Assembly: GCA_015486015.1 (NCBI GenBank)
Contig: WFSL01000014.1
Location: forward strand, 62,001-126,000
Length of the DNA stretch: 64,000 nt
Reading direction: 5' to 3'
Origin: Aquificota bacterium
Lineage (GTDB): Bacteria > Thermosulfidibacterota > Thermosulfidibacteria > Thermosulfidibacterales > B14-G1
Shown: positions 26,078 through 34,823 of the stretch, piece after piece
Layout: each line of letters begins with the position of its first letter
Position numbering within the stretch: the stretch's first letter is position 1
Position numbers and translations under genes: made by a program
Notes under the pieces: generated by a model
What the model was told of the DNA's origin: nothing
The model's database searches: none
What the model saw: only the letters and a program-made list of their open reading frames with translations

Positions 26078-27162
26078 TGGCAGATAAGCTTGAGGCCATT
26101 GAGAAGAGGTTCATGGAGATAGAAGAGCAACTCTCCCATCCAGGCCTCTTCTCTGACCAAGAGCGGTATCAGTCCCTGGCCAAGGAGCATAAATCCCTGG
26201 TCCCCTTGGTTTCGGCCTTCAGGGAGTGGAAGGGGTTGGAGCGCCGCAAGAGGGAGGCCCAGGAGTTCTTGAGGGAAAAGGATGAAGAATTGAGAAGGCT
26301 CGCCCGAGAAGAGATGGAGGAGATAGGGGAAAAGCAGGCCTCCCTGGAAAGGAATCTCAGGCTTCTGCTCCTGCCCAAGGACCCCAACGACGAAAGGAAC
26401 ATATTCCTTGAGATCAGGGCTGGCGCCGGTGGGGAAGAGGCAGCCCTCTTCGCTGCAGAACTCTTGCGCATGTACCAGCGATATGCTGAACGCCAAGGAT
26501 GGAAGTTCAGCCCCATGAACATGAATATCACTGGGCTGGGAGGCATAAAAGAGGCAATAGTTCTTATTGAAGGAAAAAGAGCCTATTCACACCTCAAATT
26601 TGAACGTGGGGTCCATCGGGTTCAGAGAATACCAGAAACAGAGTCAGGAGGGAGGATCCACACATCCACAGTTACAGTGGCCATTATGCCCGAGGCCCAA
26701 GAAGTGGATGTTAAGATCAATCCCGATGACCTGAAGATAGAGGTTTTCAGGTCCAGCGGACCCGGGGGGCAGCATGTGAATGTCACAGACTCAGCCGTGC
26801 GGATTACTCATTTACCTACTGGCATTGTGGCCCAGTGTCAGGATGAGCGTTCCCAGCACAAGAACAGGGAAAAGGCTATGAGGATTCTCAGGGCCAGGTT
26901 AAAGGATCTAATGGAACAAGAGCAGGCAGAAAGGGCCTCCAAAGAACGGAGATCCCAGGTAGGCACAGGAGACAGGAGTGAGAGGATTAGAACTTACAAC
27001 TTTCCCCAAAACAGGGTGACAGATCACAGGATAGGATTGACTCTTCACAAGTTAGAGGACATACTGGATGGGGAATTAGATCAGTTGATAGATGCGCTAA
27101 TTGTGTATTGGCAGGCCAGCGAACTTGAGGAGGTGGGCAGCAATGAAGGGAGGAGGCCATGA
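26065..27162 (+). CDS. prfA: Peptide chain release factor 1
   Basis: RF1 recognises the UAA and UAG stop codons and triggers peptide release. The 365-residue protein has the [18 protein letters not shown] segment with the essential GGQ motif and a PxT-type recognition region in the central domain (ETESGG, STVTVA). Both ATG 26065 and ATG 26077 are possible; GAGGAG lies at the right distance only for 26065, which is used. The start lies inside the thyX end and the stop overlaps the next gene by 4 bases. The prmC methyltransferase that usually follows prfA is absent. Confidence 0.96.
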   Translation: MDRLMADKLEAIEKRFMEIEEQLSHPGLFSDQERYQSLAKEHKSLVPLVSAFREWKGLERRKREAQEFLREKDEELRRLAREEMEEIGEKQASLERNLRLLLLPKDPNDERNIFLEIRAGAGGEEAALFAAELLRMYQRYAERQGWKFSPMNMNITGLGGIKEAIVLIEGKRAYSHLKFERGVHRVQRIPETESGGRIHTSTVTVAIMPEAQEVDVKINPDDLKIEVFRSSGPGGQHVNVTDSAVRITHLPTGIVAQCQDERSQHKNREKAMRILRARLKDLMEQEQAERASKERRSQVGTGDRSERIRTYNFPQNRVTDHRIGLTLHKLEDILDGELDQLIDALIVYWQASELEEVGSNEGRRP

Positions 27163-27431
27163 TAAAATCTGACATCATAACCAGGGTGATGGAAGAGATG
27201 GGGTACACGAGGACTCAGGCGGATAAGGCTGTGAACACGGTGCTAAAGACTATCATTGAGACCCTGAGCAAGGGAGAGGATGTGGTGATTCGAAGGTTTG
27301 GTACCTTCGAGGTGTATGACTCCAAGAGGAGAAAAGGAAGGAACCTCAAGACTGGGGAAGAGGTGGCCATTCCCCCTCAAAGGGTGGTTAGATTCAAACC
27401 AAGCAAGAAACTGAAGTTTGTGGAAGAATAG
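27159..27431 (+). CDS. HU/IHF family DNA-binding protein
   Basis: This is a 90-residue DNA-bending protein of the HU/IHF fold. The helix-rich N-terminus is followed by the beta arm ([19 protein letters not shown]...[16 protein letters not shown]), including the conserved GTF and proline region. Proteins of this family shape the nucleoid and assist replication, recombination and transcription. Which of HU or IHF it is cannot be settled. It begins in the ATGA overlap with prfA, and its 3' end overlaps the TTG start assigned to comEC by 14 bases. Confidence 0.93.
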   Translation: MIKSDIITRVMEEMGYTRTQADKAVNTVLKTIIETLSKGEDVVIRRFGTFEVYDSKRRKGRNLKTGEEVAIPPQRVVRFKPSKKLKFVEE

Positions 27432-29295
27432 AGTCAAAGGAAAGGGCACATTCATTGCAGTGCTCTTTCTGTGCATGGTCTCTCTCTGCAGGATCCATCA
27501 TCAGTGGAGAAATTTACATTCGTGGCGCCGATCTTATCCAAAGGGGACAATTATATCCCTCACAGGAAAGGTAGTCTCTCTTCCCTTAAGGGATAGCACA
27601 TTTTACAAGGTCCTGATGGAAGACAAAGGGGTACTTTTTGAGGTCCATGGCAAGGGCGTTCCCCCTAAGGCTGGAGACCTGATATGGGCCAAAGGAAGGG
27701 TAATGGACCTCAGGGGCCTGCAAAATCCATGGAGTTTCAAGAGGGAGAGATGGTACACTGTAAAAGGAATAGCATTCCCCCTCTTTGCCTATAGAGTAGA
27801 ACCTCTAAAAGCCCGATCACTCCCCTTCCTTCGTCAGGAGGCCCTAAATATGAGGTCAAGGGGTATACAAATATTTTCTGACGACCTTGGTGAGCAAGGT
27901 AACCTCCTCTCTTCCTTAGTGCTGGGTTTCCGCAGGGGCCTGGACTGGGAGACCCGCTCGCTCTTTACCGGAACCGGAGTGGGCCATCTATTGGCCGTCT
28001 CAGGATTTCACATGGGCGTAGCATTCTTTTTATTTTACTCACTCTCCCTGCTGATCTTAAAGACAGCAGCATTGTCTTACCCATTCCCCCCTTCCCTCCT
28101 CCCATCTCGCATCGCCCTACTCCCTTCACTGGCAGCGCTTTCAATATACCTCATCCTCACAGGGGCCCACCCTTCAGCGGTGAGGGCATTTGTGATGATT
28201 GGCTGCTACGTGGTGGCCCGGTTCCTCGACAAGGAGAGGAGTTTGGAGGGGGCATTGCTGTTCGCCTTCCTCATCATGGTAATATGGAACCCCCTCTATC
28301 TCTTGGACGTGGGATTCCAGCTCACTTTCACGGCCATGATAGGGGTGGTATTGGTGGTAAGAGGTATGAAAGCCATAAAGGGTTGGCGGGCAATGGTGGT
28401 GGGATATGTGGCCATGGCATTTGTGATCCCCCTTTTCACCCTACCTTTCGTGCTTTTTTATTTCCACCGCTTTTCCCCTTACACCCCTTTAGCAAACCTC
28501 GTATTTGTACCCCCTGTGGGCCTCCTAATAATCCTGGGGATGTTCCACCTCTTGTTCTCACCGATCCCCCCACTGAAGATGGTGGTGGTCCCATTAGAAA
28601 AGGCCATACTCCTCCTGGTGCTGAAGGGACTCTCCCTCCTTTCTTCCCTGCCCGGCTCCCCTGTATGGGCAACCAAGCAGGAGGCCCTCTGCCTTTCCCT
28701 GCTAGCCTTTCTCCTGGTATGCACCTATCTCCTGCGTAGTCGTCTCGGGAGATGGATCACGATGCTTCCCCTATGCTCTCTCGGCCTTCTCCTTCTGCCC
28801 CATCCAAAAGGGGCCCTTCTGCTGGATATGGGCAAAAGGGGGCGGTCGCTCCTGTTGCAGGAGGGAAGCAACGTGCTGGTAGATGCAGGTGCCTCTCGAG
28901 GTTTAGGCTCATGGTCATCACTCCGGAATGCCCTCCTCTGGAGGGATGTAAAGGCCATAGATGCCTTGATCCTGACCAGGCTGGTCCCATACAGGGCATC
29001 CCTCTCCACCTTTCTGCTAAAGAGATTTAGGGTAAAGCGCCTCTACCTCCCTGAATCAGGAGAGAGGAGGATAGAGAGCGCCATTCTTGAGGAAGCTGCC
29101 AGAAAAGGCGTGGAGGTGGTGAGGGTGAAGGGACCAATGAAGGTCTCTTCTGCGTTCTTGACCCCCAAGGGTAAAAGGGAGTTGGAGGTGATGGTGAGAT
29201 CCCTCTCCCTGAGAGAGACCCACAAAGGATGGTATCAGGGGCACACATTATTAAGGCCTTGGGAAGAAGGGGCCATCGAGATTTACAGAGAGTAA
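27418..29295 (+). CDS. ComEC/Rec2 family membrane protein with a degenerate MBL domain
   Basis: This 625-residue integral membrane protein is related to ComEC, the channel that carries DNA into cells during competence. An N-terminal OB-like region (about 30-150) is followed by the competence domain with the GVGHLLAVSGFHMGVAF motif, GAHPSAVRAF, and around nine membrane segments to about residue 440. The C-terminal MBL part (about 455-560) keeps VLVDAGA and LILT, but the HxHxDH position reads RLVPYRA, so the metal site is lost. The start is uncertain: TTG 27418 has no ribosome site, and a GTG near 27460 is an alternative. It could be a DNA uptake channel without nuclease activity. Confidence 0.85.
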   Translation: MWKNRVKGKGTFIAVLFLCMVSLCRIHHQWRNLHSWRRSYPKGTIISLTGKVVSLPLRDSTFYKVLMEDKGVLFEVHGKGVPPKAGDLIWAKGRVMDLRGLQNPWSFKRERWYTVKGIAFPLFAYRVEPLKARSLPFLRQEALNMRSRGIQIFSDDLGEQGNLLSSLVLGFRRGLDWETRSLFTGTGVGHLLAVSGFHMGVAFFLFYSLSLLILKTAALSYPFPPSLLPSRIALLPSLAALSIYLILTGAHPSAVRAFVMIGCYVVARFLDKERSLEGALLFAFLIMVIWNPLYLLDVGFQLTFTAMIGVVLVVRGMKAIKGWRAMVVGYVAMAFVIPLFTLPFVLFYFHRFSPYTPLANLVFVPPVGLLIILGMFHLLFSPIPPLKMVVVPLEKAILLLVLKGLSLLSSLPGSPVWATKQEALCLSLLAFLLVCTYLLRSRLGRWITMLPLCSLGLLLLPHPKGALLLDMGKRGRSLLLQEGSNVLVDAGASRGLGSWSSLRNALLWRDVKAIDALILTRLVPYRASLSTFLLKRFRVKRLYLPESGERRIESAILEEAARKGVEVVRVKGPMKVSSAFLTPKGKRELEVMVRSLSLRETHKGWYQGHTLLRPWEEGAIEIYRE

Positions 29296-29315
29296 AAATT
29301 GAGATTCATGCCCGA

Positions 29316-29334
29316 TTAAGCTATGGTAGCTTAA
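29316..29334. promoter_or_regulatory. Inverted repeat upstream of trpS
   Basis: TTAAGCTA and TAGCTTAA are perfect 8-bp arms with a 3-base centre, 32-50 bases before the trpS start. A 3-base loop is possible for a hairpin, but no U-tract follows. It could be a transcription-factor site or an anti-terminator element. Its role is unproven. Confidence 0.3.
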
Positions 29335-29365
29335 ATAGAGCTTCTTGGGCAAAGTGGGGGGTGGC

Positions 29366-30355
29366 ATGGAAAGGATACTAAGCGGCATGAGACCAACAGG
29401 ACAACTGCACCTGGGAAACTACTTAGGTGCCTTAAAAAGCTGGGTAGATCTTCAGGAAGAGGGTTATCATTGCTTCTATTTTATTGCCGACTGGCACGCC
29501 CTTACCACAGAGTATGCCGATCCCTCCCAGGTGGCAGAGTACTCCATGGAGATAGCCTTAGACTGGATGGCTGCAGGGCTTGACCCAGAGAGGAGTGTCC
29601 TATTCCTACAGTCCAAAGTATTGGAGCATGCAGAGTTGCACATACTCCTCTCTATGATCACCCCCGTATCCTGGTTGGAGCGCAACCCCACATACAAGGA
29701 GATCCGTCAAGAGTTGAAGGACAAGGATTTGGCCACATATGGGTTCCTGGGTTACCCTGTGCTACAGGCCGCTGACATCCTAATCTATAAGGCCCATTAT
29801 GTGCCTGTGGGTGTGGACCAGTTGCCACACTTGGAGCTCACAAGGGAGATTGCCCGAAGATTCAACCATCTCTACGGCCCAGTCTTTCCAGAGCCGAAGC
29901 CAAAACTCACAGAGAGCCCCAAGGTCCCAGGGGTAGATGGAAGGAAGATGAGCAAAAGCTATAATAACGCCATCTACCTCTCAGATTCCCCAGAAGAGGT
30001 ATGGGAAAAGATCCGCCCCATGGTCACAGATACCCGGCGGATGAGAAAGACGGACCCTGGTGAACCTGAAGACTGCCCCGTCTTCGACCTACATAAGGCC
30101 CTTACCCCCCAGGATGAGAGAGAAGAGATCATACAGGGTTGTCGCAGAGCAAGCATAGGCTGTATAGAATGTAAGAGAATCCTCTATAGGCACCTCATGG
30201 AGCAATTGGACCCTATCCATGAGCGCAGGGGTAAGTTTAAGGCCCATCCTGAAAGGATAATGGAGGTGATTATAGAGGGTTCCAAACGGGCTAAGGCCGA
30301 GGCCAGTGTCACCATGGAGGAGGTGAGGAGAGCCGTAAAGCTCTGGCACCCCTGA
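29366..30355 (+). CDS. trpS: Tryptophanyl-tRNA synthetase
   Basis: TrpRS charges tRNA-Trp. The 329-residue class I synthetase has the HIGH-like motif GQLHLGNY, the KMSKS motif in GRKMSKSYNNAI (about residues 194-199) and the typical FYFIADWHALTT region. The length matches bacterial TrpRS. The ATG at 29366 is chosen because GGGGGGTGGC lies before it; the TTG 21 bases upstream has no such site. It converges on the TonB-like gene with only 6 bases between. Confidence 0.97.
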   Translation: MERILSGMRPTGQLHLGNYLGALKSWVDLQEEGYHCFYFIADWHALTTEYADPSQVAEYSMEIALDWMAAGLDPERSVLFLQSKVLEHAELHILLSMITPVSWLERNPTYKEIRQELKDKDLATYGFLGYPVLQAADILIYKAHYVPVGVDQLPHLELTREIARRFNHLYGPVFPEPKPKLTESPKVPGVDGRKMSKSYNNAIYLSDSPEEVWEKIRPMVTDTRRMRKTDPGEPEDCPVFDLHKALTPQDEREEIIQGCRRASIGCIECKRILYRHLMEQLDPIHERRGKFKAHPERIMEVIIEGSKRAKAEASVTMEEVRRAVKLWHP

Positions 30356-30361
30356 TGACCT

Positions 30362-31387
30362 TTAACCGAATGGTGAACGACCAAAAAGCCTATATATGAA
30401 GCGGGCCCTGATGCGAAGCTCCCTCTCCTGCCAATCTGAAGGGAAGGGACCAAAGGGAGCAGCTGCCCTGATGGCCCTCAGGGCCTCATTGTCCAAGACA
30501 ACAAACCCAGAAGACTGGAGAAGCCTCACCTCCCTTAAGGTACCTGATTTATCAATGACAAAGAGGATGCGGGCCACACCCTGGACACCGTTTACACGAG
30601 CAGCAAGGGGATAGCGCCACACCAAGTAGAGCTTGTCCCGAATATGTTTGAAATAAGAGATATACTTGGACTTGGTAGTGTCCAAGGAAATCTCTGAAGA
30701 TTCCCCTTCCCCTAACTGGGGCGCGATCTCCTTGGAATGCTCACGTATGAGCGATGGATCAAATAAAGGGATCCTCCTTTTGGGCATAGGTGGGACGATT
30801 TCGGTACTGGGGCCCCTTTCTGGCACCACCTTCGCCAGCTTCTCCTTGGATGTTGCCCCCTTCCTACCGATAGCCGGCCGCCTTCCAAATTGAGGCAGCC
30901 TCTTCTGGCCCTCTTTCCCTGGATGCACAGGAGACCCCCCCTGCTTGCCTTTGTTCTTCGCAAACTTAGGGACTTCTACCGGGGCCTTACCCGGAACAAG
31001 GGAAATGTGGGGTTTTGGAGGGGTAATGGGAAGACCGGGCTGGTAGTTGAGTACACTGGATTCTCCCGAAAGCGAAGATATCCTCTGCTTCCCCTTAGGT
31101 CCCTTCCTCCTCATCGAGTACTGGGCAATAATATGAGACTTCTTGGGCTGCTCCTCTTTTTCAGGCCTTGGGATATCGAGTATCTTCACATACACAGGGC
31201 TTTTCTTGTTCTGCGCTACCTTTCTCTTTTTCGCGTGAACAGTCTTTAGGGGCTTTGCCCATGGATATAATGGGGCCTTACCTATGGTCCAGTTCATCAC
31301 TGACAGCAAAACAAGGTGCACAATAAGGGAGATCACCAAAAAGGGCAAAAGATTCCGTTTCACTCCGTAAGGACGCTGCGGCTTCAT
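30362..31387 (-). CDS. TonB-like energy transducer
   Basis: This 341-residue protein has a single N-terminal membrane anchor (LLPFLVISLIVHLVLLSVMN). A long, very basic Lys/Pro-rich periplasmic linker (about 55-240) follows, and then a C-terminal TonB-type domain (YPLAARVNGVQGVARILFVIDKSGTLREVRLLQSSGFVVLDNEALRAIRAA over its strands). TonB couples inner membrane ExbBD energy to outer membrane receptors; no exbB, exbD or receptor gene is nearby, so a TolA/TonB variant is also possible. The ATG at 31387 overlaps the birA stop by 4 bases. The frame extends 96 bases upstream but without a better start. It ends the pgm-recJ-birA operon. Confidence 0.85.
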   Translation of the reverse strand: MKPQRPYGVKRNLLPFLVISLIVHLVLLSVMNWTIGKAPLYPWAKPLKTVHAKKRKVAQNKKSPVYVKILDIPRPEKEEQPKKSHIIAQYSMRRKGPKGKQRISSLSGESSVLNYQPGLPITPPKPHISLVPGKAPVEVPKFAKNKGKQGGSPVHPGKEGQKRLPQFGRRPAIGRKGATSKEKLAKVVPERGPSTEIVPPMPKRRIPLFDPSLIREHSKEIAPQLGEGESSEISLDTTKSKYISYFKHIRDKLYLVWRYPLAARVNGVQGVARILFVIDKSGTLREVRLLQSSGFVVLDNEALRAIRAAAPFGPFPSDWQERELRIRARFIYRLFGRSPFG

Positions 31388-32361
31388 TTCACCACTTCCA
31401 CGTCCCCTGCCTCTTTTGAGATGATGGAACCCCCTACTGCCCTTATCAAGAGGGCCCCCTGTGGTGTCACCCCTATAGCCCATCCTTTCCTCCCTCCCTC
31501 AAACTGGACTGGGCTGCCGAGGGTGAAGTTATGTTCCCTCCAGTATCTCAAAACCTCTTCCCTGCATCCCCCCATAAACCGATCGTACCACTTCTCTATC
31601 GCCTCCATAAGCCATGCCAGAAGTTGAGGACGCAGGTATCTCTTCCCCCCCTCTGCCATGAGGGATGTGGCCCTATTGGAGATCTCGGGTGGAAATCCCC
31701 CTAAGGGTGTATTTACGTTAAGACCTACACCTACCAATAGAAAGAGTAGCCGCTTATCTCTACTCTCCATCTCCATCAGTATACCCGCCACCTTCTTTTT
31801 TTTAATATATACATCATTGGGCCATTTTATAAGGGCATCCAAATGAAGCCTTTCCCTTACCACCTCAGTGATGGCAACAGAGACAAGGAAGGTGAGCTGA
31901 GGCACCTCTAAAACGGGAATATCGGGCCTAAGGATAAGGGTAAAATAGAGATTTTGACCTTTTGGAGAGAACCAGGTCCTTCCCAGCCTTCCCCTACCCC
32001 TTGTCTGGGTCTCTGCCACCACCAGGGTTCCATGAGGGGCACCACTGCGGGCCAGTTCCATGGCCACACGGTTGGTAGAGTCCACCCATTCAAAATAGTG
32101 GTAGGGCCTTCCCAATCTCCCTATCTTCGATAGCGCCAAGTAGACGGGTGGGATAAGGAGATCAGGGATCTCCTTTATGGTGTATCCCCTCCTTGGCAAG
32201 GAGAGGATGGGCAAACCCTGGGCACGGAGGTACTCGATCCTCTTGTGGAGAGCCACCCTGCTAATCCCAAGCCTACGGGACATCTCTTCTCCTGAGATCA
32301 CATTTCCAGCTCTCTCAAAGAAAAGGGCAACGAGGAGGGTGTCTCTCTCCTCTGTGCTCAT
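31384..32361 (-). CDS. birA: Biotin--protein ligase and biotin operon repressor
   Basis: This 325-residue protein has an N-terminal winged helix (about 1-65, ISGEEMSRRLGISRVALHKRIEYL) and a C-terminal biotin ligase. The ligase has TQTRGRGRLGRTWFSP (biotin/AMP loop), IKWPNDVY, and GVGLNVN. It attaches biotin to carboxylases and, through the HTH, may repress biotin genes. Its 5' end overlaps recJ by 4 bases and its 3' end overlaps the TonB-like gene by 4 bases, so all are translationally linked. Confidence 0.96.
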   Translation of the reverse strand: MSTEERDTLLVALFFERAGNVISGEEMSRRLGISRVALHKRIEYLRAQGLPILSLPRRGYTIKEIPDLLIPPVYLALSKIGRLGRPYHYFEWVDSTNRVAMELARSGAPHGTLVVAETQTRGRGRLGRTWFSPKGQNLYFTLILRPDIPVLEVPQLTFLVSVAITEVVRERLHLDALIKWPNDVYIKKKKVAGILMEMESRDKRLLFLLVGVGLNVNTPLGGFPPEISNRATSLMAEGGKRYLRPQLLAWLMEAIEKWYDRFMGGCREEVLRYWREHNFTLGSPVQFEGGRKGWAIGVTPQGALLIRAVGGSIISKEAGDVEVVK

Positions 32362-34052
32362 GCCTCACCACTTCTCCTTATGGCCTTCACCTTGAGCTGC
32401 AGGCTCTTCTCCCCATTCCACATGTTTAGCTCAGGGGTGAAAGCCAGATCCACCGGACCCGCCAGGAGCCCCGTCTGACAGCCGTAGCCAAATGCGATAG
32501 CATCCACACCTATATTATGCTTAACAGCGGTAAACTTGAGGTGACCATTACCTACCACCCTTACATGATAAGGCTTCACCCCCCTCAACAGAAAAAGGGG
32601 CTCGGGGTGACCCTCACCAAACGGGGCTAAAGAAATAAGGCCTTTGAGAAGAGCGGCATTCAGCTCCTCCATCTCCACCTCACCCTCCACCTCTAAGGGC
32701 TTAGGGGGGAGAGGATGGGGCATCATCCTCAGTGTCTCTTGCCAAAGGATTTCTCTAAATACCGGGAAGCGCCTCTCTTCCACATTGAAGCCAGCAGCAG
32801 CCCTATGACCTCCTAACCCACTTAGATGATCCATACACCTTACAAGTAGGGTATAGATATCCACACCACCATAGCTTCTGGCCGATCCCCGCCCCATGCC
32901 CTCCTCATCGAAGGTTACTAAGGCTGCGGGCCTCTGGAGCCTCTCCGCTATCCGAGAGGCCACAATACCAATGACCCCAGGGTGCCATCCCTTCTTGCCA
33001 AGCACAACAAAGGGTCCAGGCTCTTCCTTCTCCAGTATGGCCATTGCCTCACCCAGTACCTCCTCTTCCACCCTTTGGCGCATCTGGTTCTCCCGATGGA
33101 GTTCCTGGGCCAAGGCTAAACCTTCCCCTTCCTCCGAAGTCAGGAGTAGATCAAGGGCCCTTCCGGCTTCACCCATGCGCCCCGCTGCATTAACCCTTGG
33201 GGCCAAGAGGAAAGAGACATCCCATGGTGTTAGCCTCTTGTTTCGGCACCCAGAAACCTCCATAAGCGCACTTAAGCCTGGCCTTGGGGAATGGCTCATC
33301 TTCCTTAGACCAAAGCGTGCATAAAACCGATTCTCCTCCATCAAGGGGGCCATATCTCCTATGGTACCTAAGGCCACTATATCCAGATAGCGGTGCCACA
33401 CGCCGTGTCTCCCCTCATCGCCCTTTTCCCTCATGGCTAAAGCCTCTACCAACTTGAGGGCTACACCTACTCCGGCAAGGTGGGGAAAGGGATATCCCCC
33501 TACCTTAGGGTGAAGTATCGCATGCGCCCTGGGCAGGAGGGAGGGAGGCTCGTGGTGATCCGTAATGATCACTCCCATCCCCTGAGCCCGGGCATGCAGT
33601 ACCTCCTGGTGGTTAGATACGCCACAGTCCACAGTGATAAGGAGTTGGACACCCATCCTGGCCAAGGCCTCTATGGAGGATTTTCTCAGACCGTATCCAC
33701 TCTTTATCCTATGGGGAATATAATAGATTATCTTCCCCCCCCGCCCCCTAAGATAACTCACCATGAGGGCCGTGGCCGTTACGCCATCTGCATCATAGTC
33801 ACCATATATCCCAATAGTCTTTCCCCCTTGCAATGCCCCTTCTACCATCTCTACTGCCTCTTCCATATCTCTCATTTCCCATGGCGAGGGAATCATGGAA
33901 GGGGGGAGTTCCAAAAATTCCTTGGCCCTCCTGGGCTCGATGATGCCCCTGTTCACCAGGACCTTGGCAATGGGGAGGGGAATGCCCAGTTCCCTCACAA
34001 GTTTCCTCACCACGTTGGGATCGGGGACCTTTATGAGCCAAGGCTGCTCCAT
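32358..34052 (-). CDS. recJ: Single-stranded-DNA-specific exonuclease RecJ
   Basis: RecJ is a 5'-3' ssDNA exonuclease for recombination and mismatch/base repair. The 564-residue protein has the DHH motifs GDYDADGVTATALM (motif I), ITVDCGVSN, ITDHHEP (DHH) and the DHHA1 part with GLGGHRAAAGFNVEE, in the usual order. The C-terminal OB-fold ends around residue 560. It starts 3 bases after the TrmN6-like gene and overlaps birA by 4 bases. Confidence 0.96.
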   Translation of the reverse strand: MEQPWLIKVPDPNVVRKLVRELGIPLPIAKVLVNRGIIEPRRAKEFLELPPSMIPSPWEMRDMEEAVEMVEGALQGGKTIGIYGDYDADGVTATALMVSYLRGRGGKIIYYIPHRIKSGYGLRKSSIEALARMGVQLLITVDCGVSNHQEVLHARAQGMGVIITDHHEPPSLLPRAHAILHPKVGGYPFPHLAGVGVALKLVEALAMREKGDEGRHGVWHRYLDIVALGTIGDMAPLMEENRFYARFGLRKMSHSPRPGLSALMEVSGCRNKRLTPWDVSFLLAPRVNAAGRMGEAGRALDLLLTSEEGEGLALAQELHRENQMRQRVEEEVLGEAMAILEKEEPGPFVVLGKKGWHPGVIGIVASRIAERLQRPAALVTFDEEGMGRGSARSYGGVDIYTLLVRCMDHLSGLGGHRAAAGFNVEERRFPVFREILWQETLRMMPHPLPPKPLEVEGEVEMEELNAALLKGLISLAPFGEGHPEPLFLLRGVKPYHVRVVGNGHLKFTAVKHNIGVDAIAFGYGCQTGLLAGPVDLAFTPELNMWNGEKSLQLKVKAIRRSGEA

Positions 34053-34055
34053 GAT

Positions 34056-34823
34056 TTAGCCCTCTTCAGGCATCTCACCCAGCATCCGGGCAACTATAGG
34101 GGTATAAATCCCCGGTGCCGTATAAATCACCAAGGGGGGATACACCCTCACCTCACCTTCCCTTCCCCCCCTAATTCCCTCTAAAAAGATCCCCTGGGCC
34201 TCATGGTGGGCAAGGGGGTGGATAAATCTGATGCGCTTTGGCTCTATGCCGTAGTTCCTGCACAGGGAAATGAGATCCACTGTCCTGGTGGCTGCAAATA
34301 TGATACCTACTTTCCCTTTTGGCACAAGTACATGGGCAACAGCCCTCATCAATGCCTCTAATCCACCGTAAATCTCGTGGCGGGCTATGGCTTTCTCTTC
34401 CATAGGATTGAGCCTACCCGTTCCCACTTTGCGATAAGGGGGGTTGGTTACCACATAGTGGAAACTGGCCTCTGGCAAGATCTCCCCTATGTTAGAGTAA
34501 GAGCCCTGGACTACCTCCACCCGATCCTCCAATCCATTGAGCGCAGCGTTCCTCCTGGCCCTGGACACCAACTGGGGCTGTATCTCTACCCCAGTGACGC
34601 TGATACCAGGATGCATTTTGGCAAGGATGAGGCCTATGACACCACAACCCGCCCCCAGGTCCAGGATCCTGCCCTTGGTAGGTGGATGAACCAGATTGGC
34701 CAAAAGGATAGAGTCTATAGAAAAACGGTACCCCTTAGCGCCCTGGATCACCTTCAGGTTCCACCTTTTCAGGGTATCAACGGTCTCTTCGGGACCCAAT
34801 TTTACGGACAAGCCCTTCCCCAT
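34056..34823 (-). CDS. TrmN6-like tRNA (adenine-N6)-methyltransferase
   Basis: This 255-residue class I methyltransferase of the COG4123 group (YfiC/TrmN6) methylates A37 of tRNA1-Val in E. coli. Motifs are GYRFSIDSILLANLV, ILDLGAGCGVIGL (SAM loop), VTGVEIQP and VVTNPPY (the N6-adenine NPPY motif). Specificity of this homologue is unproven. Its start lies 47 bases inside the 3' end of the phosphohexomutase gene, in another frame, and it has GGGGAAGGG-rich sequence around it. The next gene, recJ, begins 3 bases after its stop. Confidence 0.87.
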   Translation of the reverse strand: MGKGLSVKLGPEETVDTLKRWNLKVIQGAKGYRFSIDSILLANLVHPPTKGRILDLGAGCGVIGLILAKMHPGISVTGVEIQPQLVSRARRNAALNGLEDRVEVVQGSYSNIGEILPEASFHYVVTNPPYRKVGTGRLNPMEEKAIARHEIYGGLEALMRAVAHVLVPKGKVGIIFAATRTVDLISLCRNYGIEPKRIRFIHPLAHHEAQGIFLEGIRGGREGEVRVYPPLVIYTAPGIYTPIVARMLGEMPEEG

